Positions 19,096-27,034 of a stretch of DNA of 64,000 nucleotides are shown here, piece after piece. The first letter of the stretch is position 1. Each line of letters begins with the position of its first letter. Under the pieces are notes generated by a model that worked only from the letters and a program-made list of their open reading frames with translations, had not been told where the DNA came from and did not search any database. Source of the DNA: Methylomonas rapida (GTDB lineage: Bacteria > Pseudomonadota > Gammaproteobacteria > Methylococcales > Methylomonadaceae); assembly GCF_024360925.2 (NCBI RefSeq), contig NZ_CP113517.1, positions 4,444,001-4,508,000 on the forward strand, read 5' to 3'. A program made the translations under genes and the position numbers.

Positions 19096-19647
19096 TTACC
19101 ACTGCGACTCGCCGGTTTCCGGGTCATACATTTCGTGCGTGATGGTGTAACGATTGGCGATCAGTTCATCGATGCTGGGCGAATTGGTCATTGCGCGTTG
19201 TATCGCCAGTTTCATCGCTTCATAGTTGGTGCGATACAAATCCTTGCGATCCAGATTCGGGTTGGTGGCGCAAGAAGGATCTATCCACAGCATCGCGATG
19301 ATGCACAGCTCATTGGCTTGCAAACGTGGAATCACACCGTCGGCGACGCTATCGATCACCGCATCCGCCACGGCGGATTGCACCGGTCCGCCCAGCAGGT
19401 TGACATAAGCCGAGGACTTGATCGTAACCTTCGGCACCATGATGGTCGCGGGCCGCACCTGTTGATTGCAGGCGCGAATCGCGAACATCCGGGTATGGCC
19501 TGCGGTTTGCCCCATCAGGTTGGCAAAGGCGATGCCAGCCGGCCCTTTGACATCGCCGATCAGGATTTCCGGCATTGCATCGGTACCTTGACCTTCGCTG
19601 GAAAATACGGTGGCTTCGCCGGTTCTGAACCAATATGAATCTGACAT
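19096..19647 (-). CDS. Formaldehyde-activating enzyme (Fae) family paralogue lacking the expected catalytic His
   Basis: 183 aa, the Fae fold along its length: E27-G31 then KGPAGIAFANLMG, the VPKVTI strand, the GPVQSAVADAVIDSVADGVIP helix and YEAMKLAIQRAM. Fae condenses formaldehyde with tetrahydromethanopterin in methylotrophs. Gap-free alignment from memory with Methylobacterium Fae puts M25 where Fae has its catalytic His (VAHIDLIIG against DAMPEILIG). This is therefore probably not a standard Fae but one of the paralogues whose role is unknown, perhaps binding pterin or formaldehyde. AGGAG sits 7 nt before the start. It converges on batD with a 17-bp gap. No other C1 gene is adjacent. Confidence 0.8.
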   Translation of the reverse strand: MSDSYWFRTGEATVFSSEGQGTDAMPEILIGDVKGPAGIAFANLMGQTAGHTRMFAIRACNQQVRPATIMVPKVTIKSSAYVNLLGGPVQSAVADAVIDSVADGVIPRLQANELCIIAMLWIDPSCATNPNLDRKDLYRTNYEAMKLAIQRAMTNSPSIDELIANRYTITHEMYDPETGESQW

Positions 19648-19772
19648 CGAACACTCCTATCGCGGATTGAATAAAGCCTGCATTCTATGCCGACTATCCA
19701 AGCGGCAGCAATAGCCGATGCATGCCAAGGTTTGCAAACACTATTTCGTCTTTATCTTTTCAGGAGAAAACG

Positions 19773-19964
19773 ATGAGAACCTTGATACATGCGTTGATGC
19801 TGGCGCCTGTGCTAACCGCGTGCTCTTCAGCAACCGAAGACCAGAAAAATAACCAGAAAGCCGTTGTGGACGCGGTACAGCAACCGCTGGACAAAGCCAA
19901 AGACGTCGAACGACAGCTTTTGGATAACGCCGAAGCGCGGCGAAAACAGATGGACGATATGTAG
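19773..19964 (+). CDS. 63-aa small lipoprotein
   Basis: From the ATG at 19773 (AGGAG at 19762-19766) the product has a signal peptide with lipobox VLTAC, then about 45 mostly helical, charged residues (KAVVDAVQQPLDKAKDVERQL). Start and ribosome site are convincing. It is divergent from the Fae-like gene across 125 bp that should hold both promoters. It resembles the small periplasmic lipoproteins of unknown function common in Methylococcales. No assignable family. Confidence 0.7.
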   Translation: MRTLIHALMLAPVLTACSSATEDQKNNQKAVVDAVQQPLDKAKDVERQLLDNAEARRKQMDDM

Positions 19965-19983
19965 GGGACGGGAAATCCGCGAG

Positions 19984-20021
19984 TTTTAAAAAGGAAACCC
20001 GCCAAGCGACCGCTTGGCGGG
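19984..20021 (-). terminator. Intrinsic terminator of the OmpA-like lipoprotein gene
   Basis: An 11-bp perfect stem (19998-20008 with 20011-20021, CCCGCCAAGCG and its complement) has a 2-nt nominal loop. On the minus strand it is followed by a T-rich tail (TTTCCTTTTT). It lies 15 bp after the minus-strand stop codon. It can also block the convergent small lipoprotein transcript. Confidence 0.75.
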
Positions 20022-20035
20022 GAGGCTGGAGGGCC

Positions 20036-20731
20036 TTATTTTACGTTAGGACAATCGATGTAGTCAGGGTGCGCGGTGATGACAATCGCGACGCGATGAT
20101 TCTGATTCGGCGTATTGTCCGGACCTGCCGCTTCGCCAACGGCTTTGACGGTCAATTGGTTCGGCCGCGCGCCATGCGCTATCAAGTGCTGGCTAACCGC
20201 ATTGGCCCTTTTTTCAGACAATGCCTGATTTGCCGCAGGCTTGCCAACGGTATCGGTGGATGCAGTGACGGCTGCGGTCGCATCGGGATGCGATTCCAGC
20301 CAGCGGCCGATTCTATCGATGGATTTTTCCTCGACTTTAAACGGCACCGCGCTACCGGTTTTGAAGTAGGCTACGGTTTCATGAATCGCTTCGACATGGT
20401 GATGGTTTTGCGCATGCACTTCGGTTAACCATTTGCACATCTCTTTTTCGGATTCCAAACGATGATGCGCGGCTGCTCTGGCTGCCTCGATCGCTTTTTG
20501 TTTTTCGTTGATGTTCCAGTAATGGTCTTTCTCTAAATGCCCCAGGATTTCATTGGCATCTTCCAGATATTCTTCACTGACCTCTTCGTGCAGCATGGCT
20601 TGACCGTAGTGGCCGGCTCTGGAGGCATCGATTTCAGCCTTCAAATCGGATGTGTCAATTTTTGGATTGGTACACGCTGTCAAGGAGAGGGCCAAAGCCG
20701 CTAGCGGCAGGGTAATGTATTGTTTTTTCAT
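20036..20731 (-). CDS. OmpA-like C-terminal-domain lipoprotein
   Basis: 231 aa from the ATG at 20731, chosen because it begins MKKQYITLPLAALALSLTAC (lipobox LTAC) behind a GAGGAT ribosome site. The N-terminal half is helical and rich in His, Glu and Ala. The C-terminal part (about 145-225) is an OmpA/peptidoglycan-associated domain, visible as the SHPDATAAVTASTDTVGKPAANQALSEKRA region with A-VSQHLIAHGARPNQLTVKAVGE. The domain normally binds peptidoglycan, so the protein probably tethers the outer membrane or acts as an envelope stress lipoprotein. It may be in one transcript with the gene at 20768-21175. Confidence 0.82.
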   Translation of the reverse strand: MKKQYITLPLAALALSLTACTNPKIDTSDLKAEIDASRAGHYGQAMLHEEVSEEYLEDANEILGHLEKDHYWNINEKQKAIEAARAAAHHRLESEKEMCKWLTEVHAQNHHHVEAIHETVAYFKTGSAVPFKVEEKSIDRIGRWLESHPDATAAVTASTDTVGKPAANQALSEKRANAVSQHLIAHGARPNQLTVKAVGEAAGPDNTPNQNHRVAIVITAHPDYIDCPNVK

Positions 20732-20767
20732 GATGTTATCCTCGTGATTCAATTCGTCGAAACCGGC

Positions 20768-21175
20768 TTAGTCATCGTCGCCATCGTCCAATGGGCCATA
20801 AGTGGTCCAATAGCCAGGATAATGCAGGCCAAAGTAGCGGCTATCCTCACTGAAGCGATCCCAGATGTAGGCTGGCGCTGCAAATTCATTGGTTGGAATC
20901 GGCGATGTGATCAGTTCCGCCGTGCCGACTACCGTGCGGCTAACACCATGTACCGCGCCACGCAGTAATCCCCAGGTCATGCCGACAAAAATATTGTGGT
21001 CGTTGGAAACATTGATGATGTTTTTGGGAATTTCGATAAAACCAAATGCCATGTTCGCAAAGCCCTGGCTCACCTTGTTGCTAAAACCAGTGATATAGCT
21101 TTCTGCATGGGCGGTGGGTGCCGTCATTAGTGCGCCGGTTAGAACGCAGGCGGCTAAGAGTTTATTGTTATTCAT
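20768..21175 (-). CDS. TIGR04073-type exosortase-system-associated secreted protein
   Basis: 135 aa with a cleavable signal peptide (ACVLTGALMTAPTAHA). The mature part has the pattern GFSNKVSQGFANMAFGFIEIPKNI, then GLLRGAVHGVSRTVVGTAELITSPIP, matching my memory of the small TIGR04073 family found in exosortase-bearing organisms. The tail is acidic (DDGDDD). AAGGAG precedes the start. Function is unknown, and no exosortase is in this window. It is 36 bp upstream of the OmpA-like lipoprotein gene on the same strand, so the pair may be an envelope operon. Confidence 0.62.
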   Translation of the reverse strand: MNNNKLLAACVLTGALMTAPTAHAESYITGFSNKVSQGFANMAFGFIEIPKNIINVSNDHNIFVGMTWGLLRGAVHGVSRTVVGTAELITSPIPTNEFAAPAYIWDRFSEDSRYFGLHYPGYWTTYGPLDDGDDD

Positions 21176-21240
21176 GATTAGCTCCTTGTGTTACAGATTT
21201 AGTACCGGCCGAAACCTCGTAGGCTGGCACGAAAAAAATA

Positions 21241-21257
21241 TGTAAATAGCATTTACA
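21241..21257. promoter_or_regulatory. Perfect 17-bp palindrome, operator-like
   Basis: TGTAAAT-AGC-ATTTACA, 7-bp perfect arms, lies 66 bp upstream of the TIGR04073-type gene start, in the region where its promoter should be. It has the shape of a dimeric repressor site. I do not know which regulator. Apart from this and the hairpin at 21443-21475, the 21176-21532 gap shows nothing. Confidence 0.45.
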
Positions 21258-21442
21258 CCTCGACCCTACAAGCATAGTACCGAATCGCCGTATTGGTAAG
21301 GCTGAAGTCCAACAATGCGCCTCAAGCGAGTAGTTTGTCAAATCTGATTCGCGCGAAAACAAAGCAACCCGCATTTACGTACTGAAATTTGGCAAAAATT
21401 TAGGGCTGCTCGGATTAATGCTTTAGCGTAGTTCCCGCTCCG

Positions 21443-21475
21443 CGGCATAGCCACTAAGCTATCGTGGCTATGCCG
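21443..21475. repeat. Perfect 12-bp inverted repeat downstream of apaH
   Basis: Arms CGGCATAGCCAC (21443-21454) and its exact complement (21464-21475) flank a 9-nt loop. It lies 58 bp beyond the apaH stop codon. There is no T-tract on the minus strand, so it is either a Rho-independent-like stalling hairpin of low quality or a REP-type unit. Confidence 0.5.
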
Positions 21476-21532
21476 ACCCAACCACTGTGCCATTGGAAAC
21501 GTTCAAAAATGACTTCCCTTTTGACGAAATCC

Positions 21533-22363
21533 TTAGTCATCAACGCCGGGCTTTTGCGCGCATGAGCAGGGTATGCCGATCCTTTCCGGCCTTGGCTCCA
21601 ATTTCAGCGCGGTTAGTTCCCCGCCCCACAGGCAGCCGGTATCGATCGAATAAACATTGTTTCCTTCGTAATAGCCCAGAGTCGACCAATGGCCGAAAAT
21701 GATACGCATGTCAGTGCTTTTGCGGCCTGGGACCGTGAACCAAGGCAGCAAATGAGCAGGCTGGCTGCCGGGAGGCCCCTTGTGGTGAAAGTCCAGTTCG
21801 CCGCCCAGCGTGCAATAGCGCAAACGGGTAAAGCAGTTGACGGCAAAACGCAGTTTTTCCGTCCTAGATAAATCATCCTGCCAGATTACCGGCTTGTTGC
21901 CGTACATCGAACGGAAGAAAAGTTCGTAATCATCGCCCCCAATGACCTGTTCCACCTCTTCGGCCATGGCTTTGGTTTGGGCAAAGTCCCATTGCGGCGG
22001 CAGACCGGCATGCAACATGCAATAGTGTTCGTTGTAATAAAACAGCCTTTGTTTGCGCAGCCAATCGATCAACTCATCGCGATCTTCTGCGCGCAAAATG
22101 GGGCCCAAGGTATCCTTTTTGCCGGTTTTCGCCAACGAAACCACTGTGGCAATCAGATGTAGGTCGTGATTGCCCAACACGCTAATCGCTGCGTCTCCCA
22201 AGCCTTTGATGAAGCGCAAGGTTTCCAAGGAATGCGGGCCGCGATTGACCAAATCGCCGGCCAGCCAGAGCGTATCTTGGGCTGGGTCGAAGCTTATGAC
22301 ATCCAGCAGTCTGCGTAATTCGTCGTAACACCCTTGAATGTCACCAATCGCATAAATCGCCAT
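21533..22363 (-). CDS. apaH: Bis(5'-nucleosyl)-tetraphosphatase, symmetrical
   Basis: 276 aa, the usual length for ApaH. It hydrolyses Ap4A to two ADP in the cytoplasm, and in E. coli also removes Np4 caps from RNA. The metallophosphatase motifs are present: GDIQGCYDEL near residue 7, GDLVNRGPHS near 37, GNHDLH near 63. The later IIFGHWSTLG motif is also visible. Its ATG overlaps the apaG stop by one base (TGATG type), the classical apaG-apaH coupling. Confidence 0.95.
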   Translation of the reverse strand: MAIYAIGDIQGCYDELRRLLDVISFDPAQDTLWLAGDLVNRGPHSLETLRFIKGLGDAAISVLGNHDLHLIATVVSLAKTGKKDTLGPILRAEDRDELIDWLRKQRLFYYNEHYCMLHAGLPPQWDFAQTKAMAEEVEQVIGGDDYELFFRSMYGNKPVIWQDDLSRTEKLRFAVNCFTRLRYCTLGGELDFHHKGPPGSQPAHLLPWFTVPGRKSTDMRIIFGHWSTLGYYEGNNVYSIDTGCLWGGELTALKLEPRPERIGIPCSCAQKPGVDD

Positions 22364-22740
22364 CAGTGCAGCGTTCTGGGAATGGACAAGGTAAACTTGG
22401 GAATGGCGGCGCTAAAGTTTTCACCGGTATCCGACACCATTTGATATTTGCCCTGCATGACCCCGACGGGTGTTTCTATCATTGCCGCGCTGGTATAACG
22501 GAAGGAATCGCCCGGATGCAAATGCGGATGTTCACCGACCACGCCTTCGCCGTTGACCTCTTGGACTTTGCCATTGGCATCCGTGATCAGCCAATGCCGC
22601 GTCAATAGCCTGGCCGGCACCGAGCCGACGTTGGTAATGGTGATGGTGTAAGCAAACACAAAACGGTTTTGCTCCGGCGAGGATTGGGCTTCGATGTAAT
22701 AGGGTTTGGCCTCAACTAAAACTTTGTTTTTTTCGCTCAT
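22363..22740 (-). CDS. apaG: ApaG protein
   Basis: 125 aa, full length for the single-domain ApaG family, a fibronectin-III-like beta sandwich. VFAYTITITNVGSVPARLLTRHW and the region around GVMQGKYQMV are the conserved blocks. The role is still poorly defined; it is coupled genetically to ApaH, consistent with the one-base overlap here. There is no signal peptide, so it is cytoplasmic. Confidence 0.94.
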   Translation of the reverse strand: MSEKNKVLVEAKPYYIEAQSSPEQNRFVFAYTITITNVGSVPARLLTRHWLITDANGKVQEVNGEGVVGEHPHLHPGDSFRYTSAAMIETPVGVMQGKYQMVSDTGENFSAAIPKFTLSIPRTLH

Positions 22741-22805
22741 TGATGGATTATGTAACGCTCTAACGGGCCTATTTCAACCTAACTGATACCCAAACGCAAG
22801 TTACC

Positions 22806-23333
22806 ATGAAGATAAGCAGGCTGTTGTTTGCCGTCTGGCTGACACTGTCATTACCACTCCAGGCCGAAGACGGCAAGGACCTGTTCGCCGCGGCCGCCAC
22901 CGGCAAACTTGAGCGCGTCCAGGCTTTGCTTGCGCAAGGCATAGATGTCAACAGCAAGATTGAACAGGACAGAACGCCACTGATGGCGGCCAGCTTTAAC
23001 GGTAATCTGCGCATCGTCAAATTGCTGCTTGTTTACGGCGCCGATGTCAACATGGCCGATAAACTAGGTTCGACGGCCTTATCCGATGCCGTGCTGTTCG
23101 GCAACGAAGATGTCGTCAAGTTGTTGATAGCCACCGGCGCCAATGTCAATGCTACCGATAGTCAAGGTACCAGCGTGCTCGACAAAGCCAAGAAACTTAA
23201 GCGCGATGCCATCGTCAAGCAACTGGAAGAAGCGGGAACCAAAGCGCCCGCCAAGGAAGAAACACCAGAACCAGGCGCCACGGATACCGAAGCAAAACCG
23301 GAAGAAGCAAAACCCGCCGAAGAAAAACCTTAA
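22806..23333 (+). CDS. Secreted ankyrin-repeat protein
   Basis: 175 aa. A signal peptide (MKISRLLFAVWLTLSLPLQA) precedes three to four ankyrin repeats: GKLERVQALLAQGIDVNSK, GNLRIVKLLLVYGADVNMA, GNEDVVKLLIATGANVNAT and a short cap. The tail after residue 145 is disordered and rich in Glu, Pro, Ala and Lys. Periplasmic ankyrin proteins of this size act in protein-protein binding; the partner is unknown. Only 3 bp separate it from mpl, so it probably shares that transcript. It is divergent from apaG across 65 bp. Confidence 0.85.
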   Translation: MKISRLLFAVWLTLSLPLQAEDGKDLFAAAATGKLERVQALLAQGIDVNSKIEQDRTPLMAASFNGNLRIVKLLLVYGADVNMADKLGSTALSDAVLFGNEDVVKLLIATGANVNATDSQGTSVLDKAKKLKRDAIVKQLEEAGTKAPAKEETPEPGATDTEAKPEEAKPAEEKP

Positions 23334-23336
23334 ACC

Positions 23337-24716
23337 ATGACCATGAGCTCACAGCAAAAACCATTACATATCCATATCTTAGGCATCTGCGGCACCTTCA
23401 TGGGCGGCCTGGCCCTGATTGCGCGCGAACTGGGTTACACCGTCAGCGGCTCGGATCAAAACGTCTATCCGCCGATGAGCACGCAACTCGAAGAGCAAGG
23501 CATCCGCTTGATGAACGGCTACAAAGCCGAAAATCTGGATGATACCCCCGATCTGGTCGTGATCGGCAATGCGCTGTCGCGCGGCAATCCGGAAGTCGAG
23601 GCGGTGCTGAATCGAGGGCTGCGCTATACCTCCGGCCCGCAATGGTTGGCCGAACATGTGCTGCAAAACAAATGGGTGCTGGGCGTAGCCGGCACGCACG
23701 GCAAAACCACCACGACCAGCATGTTAAACTGGATCTTGGAGTTCAATGGTTTCAAGCCGGGCTTTCTGATCGGCGGCATTCCCCTGAATTTCGGCATCTC
23801 GGCACGACTGGGAGAATCGGATTTTTTTGTCATCGAAGCCGACGAATACGACTGCGCCTTTTTCGATAAACGCTCCAAATTCGTGCATTACCGCCCGCGC
23901 ACCGCGATTTTGAATAACCTGGAATACGATCACGCCGATATTTTCGAAAACCTGGACGCCATCAAAAAGCAATTTCATCACTTGGTGCGCACGATTCCCG
24001 GCGAAGGCCTGATCATCACGCCTGCCTGCGAACGGCATGTCGCCGAAGTGCTGGAAATGGGATGCTGGACGCCTGTCGTCAAAACGTCGATAGCTGGCGA
24101 AGGCGATTGGCGTGCGGAATTGTTGCAAAGCGATGGCAGTCGTTTCGAGGTTTATTTTGCCGACCAGCATCAAGGCACGGTGGATTGGGCGCTGACCGGG
24201 CAACATAACGTATATAACGCCTTATCGGCGATTGCCGCGGCCCGTCATATCGGCATCGCGGCCGCGGACGCGATGCTGGCTTTAAAACGGTTTCAAAACG
24301 TCAAACGCCGCATGGAAGTGATCGTGCGTAAAGACGGTATCACGGTCTATGATGATTTTGCCCATCATCCGACCGCGATCAAGACCACGCTGGACGGTTT
24401 GCGCAAACAAGTGGGCAACGACAAGATACTCGCCATCGTCGAGCCACGTTCCAACACCATGCGTTTGGGTGTGCATACCGAGTCGTTGGCAAAGTCGCTG
24501 GCCGAAGCGAATCAGGCGATCATTTATCAACCGGAAAATCTGGGGTGGGATTTGAGCCAATTACTCCAGCACGCCGACAACATTCAGATCCGCAGCGACT
24601 TGGAAGCCATCATCGATACCATCAAGGCCGAAGCGGGCGGCGTTTGCCATGTCCTGCTGATGAGCAACGGCAGTTTCGGCGGGATTTATCAGCGCTTGAA
24701 AGCCGAGTTGAATTGA
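23337..24716 (+). CDS. mpl: UDP-N-acetylmuramate:L-alanyl-gamma-D-glutamyl-meso-diaminopimelate ligase
   Basis: 459 aa, a Mur-ligase-family enzyme of murein recycling. It attaches recovered tripeptide to UDP-MurNAc with ATP in the cytoplasm. The N-terminal Rossmann motif (HILGICGTFMGGLALIARELG), ATP loop (GVAGTHGKTTTTSML), the EADEYDCAFFD motif and the C-terminal VYDDFAHHPTAIK are all typical of Mpl rather than MurC. Its length matches the family. It follows the ankyrin gene directly. Confidence 0.95.
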   Translation: MTMSSQQKPLHIHILGICGTFMGGLALIARELGYTVSGSDQNVYPPMSTQLEEQGIRLMNGYKAENLDDTPDLVVIGNALSRGNPEVEAVLNRGLRYTSGPQWLAEHVLQNKWVLGVAGTHGKTTTTSMLNWILEFNGFKPGFLIGGIPLNFGISARLGESDFFVIEADEYDCAFFDKRSKFVHYRPRTAILNNLEYDHADIFENLDAIKKQFHHLVRTIPGEGLIITPACERHVAEVLEMGCWTPVVKTSIAGEGDWRAELLQSDGSRFEVYFADQHQGTVDWALTGQHNVYNALSAIAAARHIGIAAADAMLALKRFQNVKRRMEVIVRKDGITVYDDFAHHPTAIKTTLDGLRKQVGNDKILAIVEPRSNTMRLGVHTESLAKSLAEANQAIIYQPENLGWDLSQLLQHADNIQIRSDLEAIIDTIKAEAGGVCHVLLMSNGSFGGIYQRLKAELN

Positions 24717-24722
24717 AGAGGC

Positions 24723-24748
24723 CAAAAAAAAGCGGCCATCGGCCGCTT
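24723..24748 (-). terminator. Hairpin with T-tract on the minus strand after mpl
   Basis: An 8-bp stem (24730-24737 with 24741-24748, AAGCGGCC and complement) is flanked on the left by a run of A that reads as T on the minus strand. It best fits termination of leftward transcripts such as that of the 81-aa secreted protein at 24985-25230. It may also act on mpl mRNA, although there is no T-tract in that direction. Confidence 0.55.
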
Positions 24749-24831
24749 GGAGAAGAAGGGTAAAGCAACTCAGTTGCGCATAACAATACTTGAGTTGCGA
24801 TTAGTTTACCGTTGCCTTATGCCTTTGAAAA

Positions 24832-24856
24832 TGTGACCAATTGTCACACTGTGACA
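24832..24856. promoter_or_regulatory. Stacked TGTGAC/GTCACA half-sites
   Basis: Three alternating half-sites are packed in 25 bp: TGTGAC (24832), GTCACA (24843) and TGTGAC (24850). The last two form a perfect 15-bp palindrome around a single C. The first pair resembles a CRP/FNR-type site but has a 7-bp rather than 6-bp spacer. It lies in a gene-free interval downstream of both flanking genes, so its target is unclear. Confidence 0.35.
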
Positions 24857-24984
24857 AACTGTCGCGATAAAGCAACATGCAAACTCTCGCATTCAACGGC
24901 AGGTGCGATCTCATGATCTCCGCAGATCGAAATTCGCCACGGATGATTCACAGAAAGCCCGACTGCAAACACTGCAAGCCAGGA

Positions 24985-25230
24985 TCAGTTGCCTCCTTTG
25001 AAACTGATTTCCAGGGCATGCAAGGCATTTCGGCATTCCAGACTGGACTGCATGCCGGGATTGTCATGACATTGCTGATTCATTGCGCGCGCTTCTCTGA
25101 CATGGGCCACATACCAGGCTATGGATTTTGCCTGATCTTCCTCGCGCGGTTCTTCGGCGCTAATGACCTTGAACGCACTCAAAACCAATATCATTGCAGA
25201 CGCAGTAACAAGAATAATGTTTTTTTGCAT
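24985..25230 (-). CDS. EexN-like small secreted protein
   Basis: 81 aa with an N-terminal hydrophobic signal (ILVTASAMILVLSAF) ending near VISA, and a good GGGAGA ribosome site. The mature part IAWYVAHVREARAMNQQCHDNPGM followed by LECRNALHALE matches the pattern of EexN-family proteins (W-Y, a helix with C, then NP and a second C before an Asn-Ala pair). EexN members are lipoproteins linked to plasmid entry exclusion, but here there is no lipobox Cys and no conjugation gene. I assign the pattern only, not the role. The two Cys could form a disulphide. Confidence 0.55.
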   Translation of the reverse strand: MQKNIILVTASAMILVLSAFKVISAEEPREEDQAKSIAWYVAHVREARAMNQQCHDNPGMQSSLECRNALHALEISFKGGN

Positions 25231-25448
25231 GATTTATCTCCCTATAAAAGAACGGTTTTTGGGTGGAAACGCCCTCATCGGACAGGGTCGAGGGCTGGGA
25301 GAAGTCTAATCAATTACATTCCGCGGCAAAATGCGGTCTATTGCCGCGCGGCAAATTGTCACCTGATTTTCAGCACTAACCACAAAGAGCCATCGCCAAC
25401 TCAGTACCCCTTTAGCGGGATGCGTAGCTGATTAACGTAAATTCTGCC

Positions 25449-26306
25449 TCAGGCCCGCGTTTGGGCCGCGTGGTTTTCAAGCTTGCCTTCGAAACGATGC
25501 GCGATATTTTGCATCGCTAGAATCAGCAACACCCCTGCCAAGATGAAGCTAATCTGCTGCAGCGAGGTTTTCAGATCGGTCTTGTGATGCAAAGAGGGAA
25601 TCAAATCCGCAACCGCAATGTAAATAAAACTGGAGGCGGCAAGCGTCAGAAAATAGGGCAGGATATGATGCAAATCGCCCAGGCTGAAATAGGCCAGCAT
25701 GCCGCCAATCACCGTCGCCAGACTGGCCAGTACGTTGTACAGCAAGGCTTTTACGCGCGTATAGCCACTATGCAGCAATATCGCGAAATCGCCGACCTCC
25801 TGGGGAATTTCGTGCGCGGCCACCGCCAGACTGGTAACGATGCCAAGCTGGACATCGGTCAAAAACGCCGCGCCGATCAAGACGCCGTCGACAAAATTAT
25901 GGATGCTATCGCCCAGAATGATGAACATCCCCGCCACTCGGCGGCCATGGTCGTTATGAGTCTTGTGATCATGCTGATCGTCATGCGAATCTTCCCCGTG
26001 CGCCTCGCAGGCGTGGGAATGGCAATGCCGCCAGACCAGCAATTTCTCCAGGATAAAGAACAGCAGAATACCGGCCAATATCGTCGACGACAGCATAGGG
26101 ATTTCATCCGCAGCCACATCTTCAAACGCATGCGGAATCAGCCCGCAAAATGCGCCGGTCAATAACGCCCCAATCGCAAAGCTGATACCGTGCGGTAACA
26201 CCTGTTGCCTATGCTGTTCCGGCAGCAACAAAAACGCGCCAGCCGCCATGACACTGAGAATCCCGCCAATCGCGGTAAAAATTACGATCAATAACAACAC
26301 ACTCAA
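25449..26306 (-). CDS. ZIP-family metal transporter
   Basis: 285-aa inner-membrane protein of the ZIP (Zrt/Irt-like) family, which imports Zn(II) and related metals. About eight hydrophobic segments are visible. A His/Asp-rich cytoplasmic loop (HCHSHACEAHGEDSHDDQHD, about 93-118) lies before TM4. The TM4-TM5 metal site carries HNFVDG and HEIPQEVGDF, which are diagnostic. It starts with TTG at 26306, 2 bp after the pgeF stop, with GGAG from the end of pgeF as ribosome site; a GTG two codons later is an alternative. It is probably last in the rluD-pgeF-zip operon. Confidence 0.88.
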   Translation of the reverse strand: MSVLLLIVIFTAIGGILSVMAAGAFLLLPEQHRQQVLPHGISFAIGALLTGAFCGLIPHAFEDVAADEIPMLSSTILAGILLFFILEKLLVWRHCHSHACEAHGEDSHDDQHDHKTHNDHGRRVAGMFIILGDSIHNFVDGVLIGAAFLTDVQLGIVTSLAVAAHEIPQEVGDFAILLHSGYTRVKALLYNVLASLATVIGGMLAYFSLGDLHHILPYFLTLAASSFIYIAVADLIPSLHHKTDLKTSLQQISFILAGVLLILAMQNIAHRFEGKLENHAAQTRA

Positions 26307-26308
26307 GA

Positions 26309-27034
26309 TTAATCTCTCCAGATCAGGCTGGCCATGCGGCCGGTAGCGGCGCCGTCGCGACGATAGGAATAAAAACGCCGCTCATCGGCAACCGTACACA
26401 AATCGCCGCCGTAGATGTGCTCGACACCCAGCGCCGTCAATTGCAAGCGAGCCAGCCGGTAAATATCGGCCAGCCATTTGCCCGGACCAATGTCTTTAAA
26501 TGCGCAGGCCGCCTTGGTCTCGGTGGTGAGGAAAGCCTCACGCACCTCGTCGCCGACTTCGAAATGAGCCGGCCCTATCGCAGGCCCCAGCCAAACCATC
26601 ATTTCGCGGCAGCTCATAACCGCCAGGGTTTGCGCGATTACGCCTGCCTGCAAGCCTCGCCAGCCGGCATGAGCCGCACCAATCACGTCACCGCCATCGC
26701 CGCAAAATAGCACTGGCAGGCAATCCGCCGTCAGCACCGCGCAGACCGTGGCGACCTGATCGGTGTAGCTGGCATCCGCTTCTTCCAATTTATCAACCTG
26801 ATCGGCTTTGACGACACGGGTGCCATGCACCTGTTGCAACCAAACCGGTTCCGCCGGCAGTTGCAGCATGTCGCGGATGATTTGCCGGTTGACCGTTACG
26901 TGCTCGGCAATGTCGTCGACGTGAGCGGCCGGATTCAGGCTGGCGTAAGATCCCGTACTGACACCGCCGCCACGCAGGGTGGTTGCCGCATGCACATGCG
27001 GCGGCAGCGGCCAATCAGGCTTGATCCAGTTCAT
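26309..27034 (-). CDS. pgeF: Peptidoglycan editing factor PgeF (YfiH, laccase-domain)
   Basis: 241 aa, full length for the YfiH/CNF1 laccase-domain family. In E. coli it removes mis-incorporated L-Ser from peptidoglycan precursors; older annotations call it polyphenol oxidase. The conserved metal-site motifs are visible: VHGTRVV, TADCLPVLF, and AAHAGWRGL with its His. The start ATG lies 20 bp inside the rluD 3' end, giving translational coupling. The rluD-pgeF pair is conserved widely in Proteobacteria. Confidence 0.92.
   Translation of the reverse strand: MNWIKPDWPLPPHVHAATTLRGGGVSTGSYASLNPAAHVDDIAEHVTVNRQIIRDMLQLPAEPVWLQQVHGTRVVKADQVDKLEEADASYTDQVATVCAVLTADCLPVLFCGDGGDVIGAAHAGWRGLQAGVIAQTLAVMSCREMMVWLGPAIGPAHFEVGDEVREAFLTTETKAACAFKDIGPGKWLADIYRLARLQLTALGVEHIYGGDLCTVADERRFYSYRRDGAATGRMASLIWRD

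Noticed and set aside
24730..24748. Reading the hairpin after mpl as a plus-strand terminator
   Set aside because: There is no T-tract on the plus strand; the A-run on the left gives the T-tail only to leftward transcripts.
24877..25431. 184-codon plus-strand open frame with several Cys and His residues
   Set aside because: It runs antisense to the EexN-like gene, which has a signal peptide and a good ribosome site. The composition of the frame is not protein-like.
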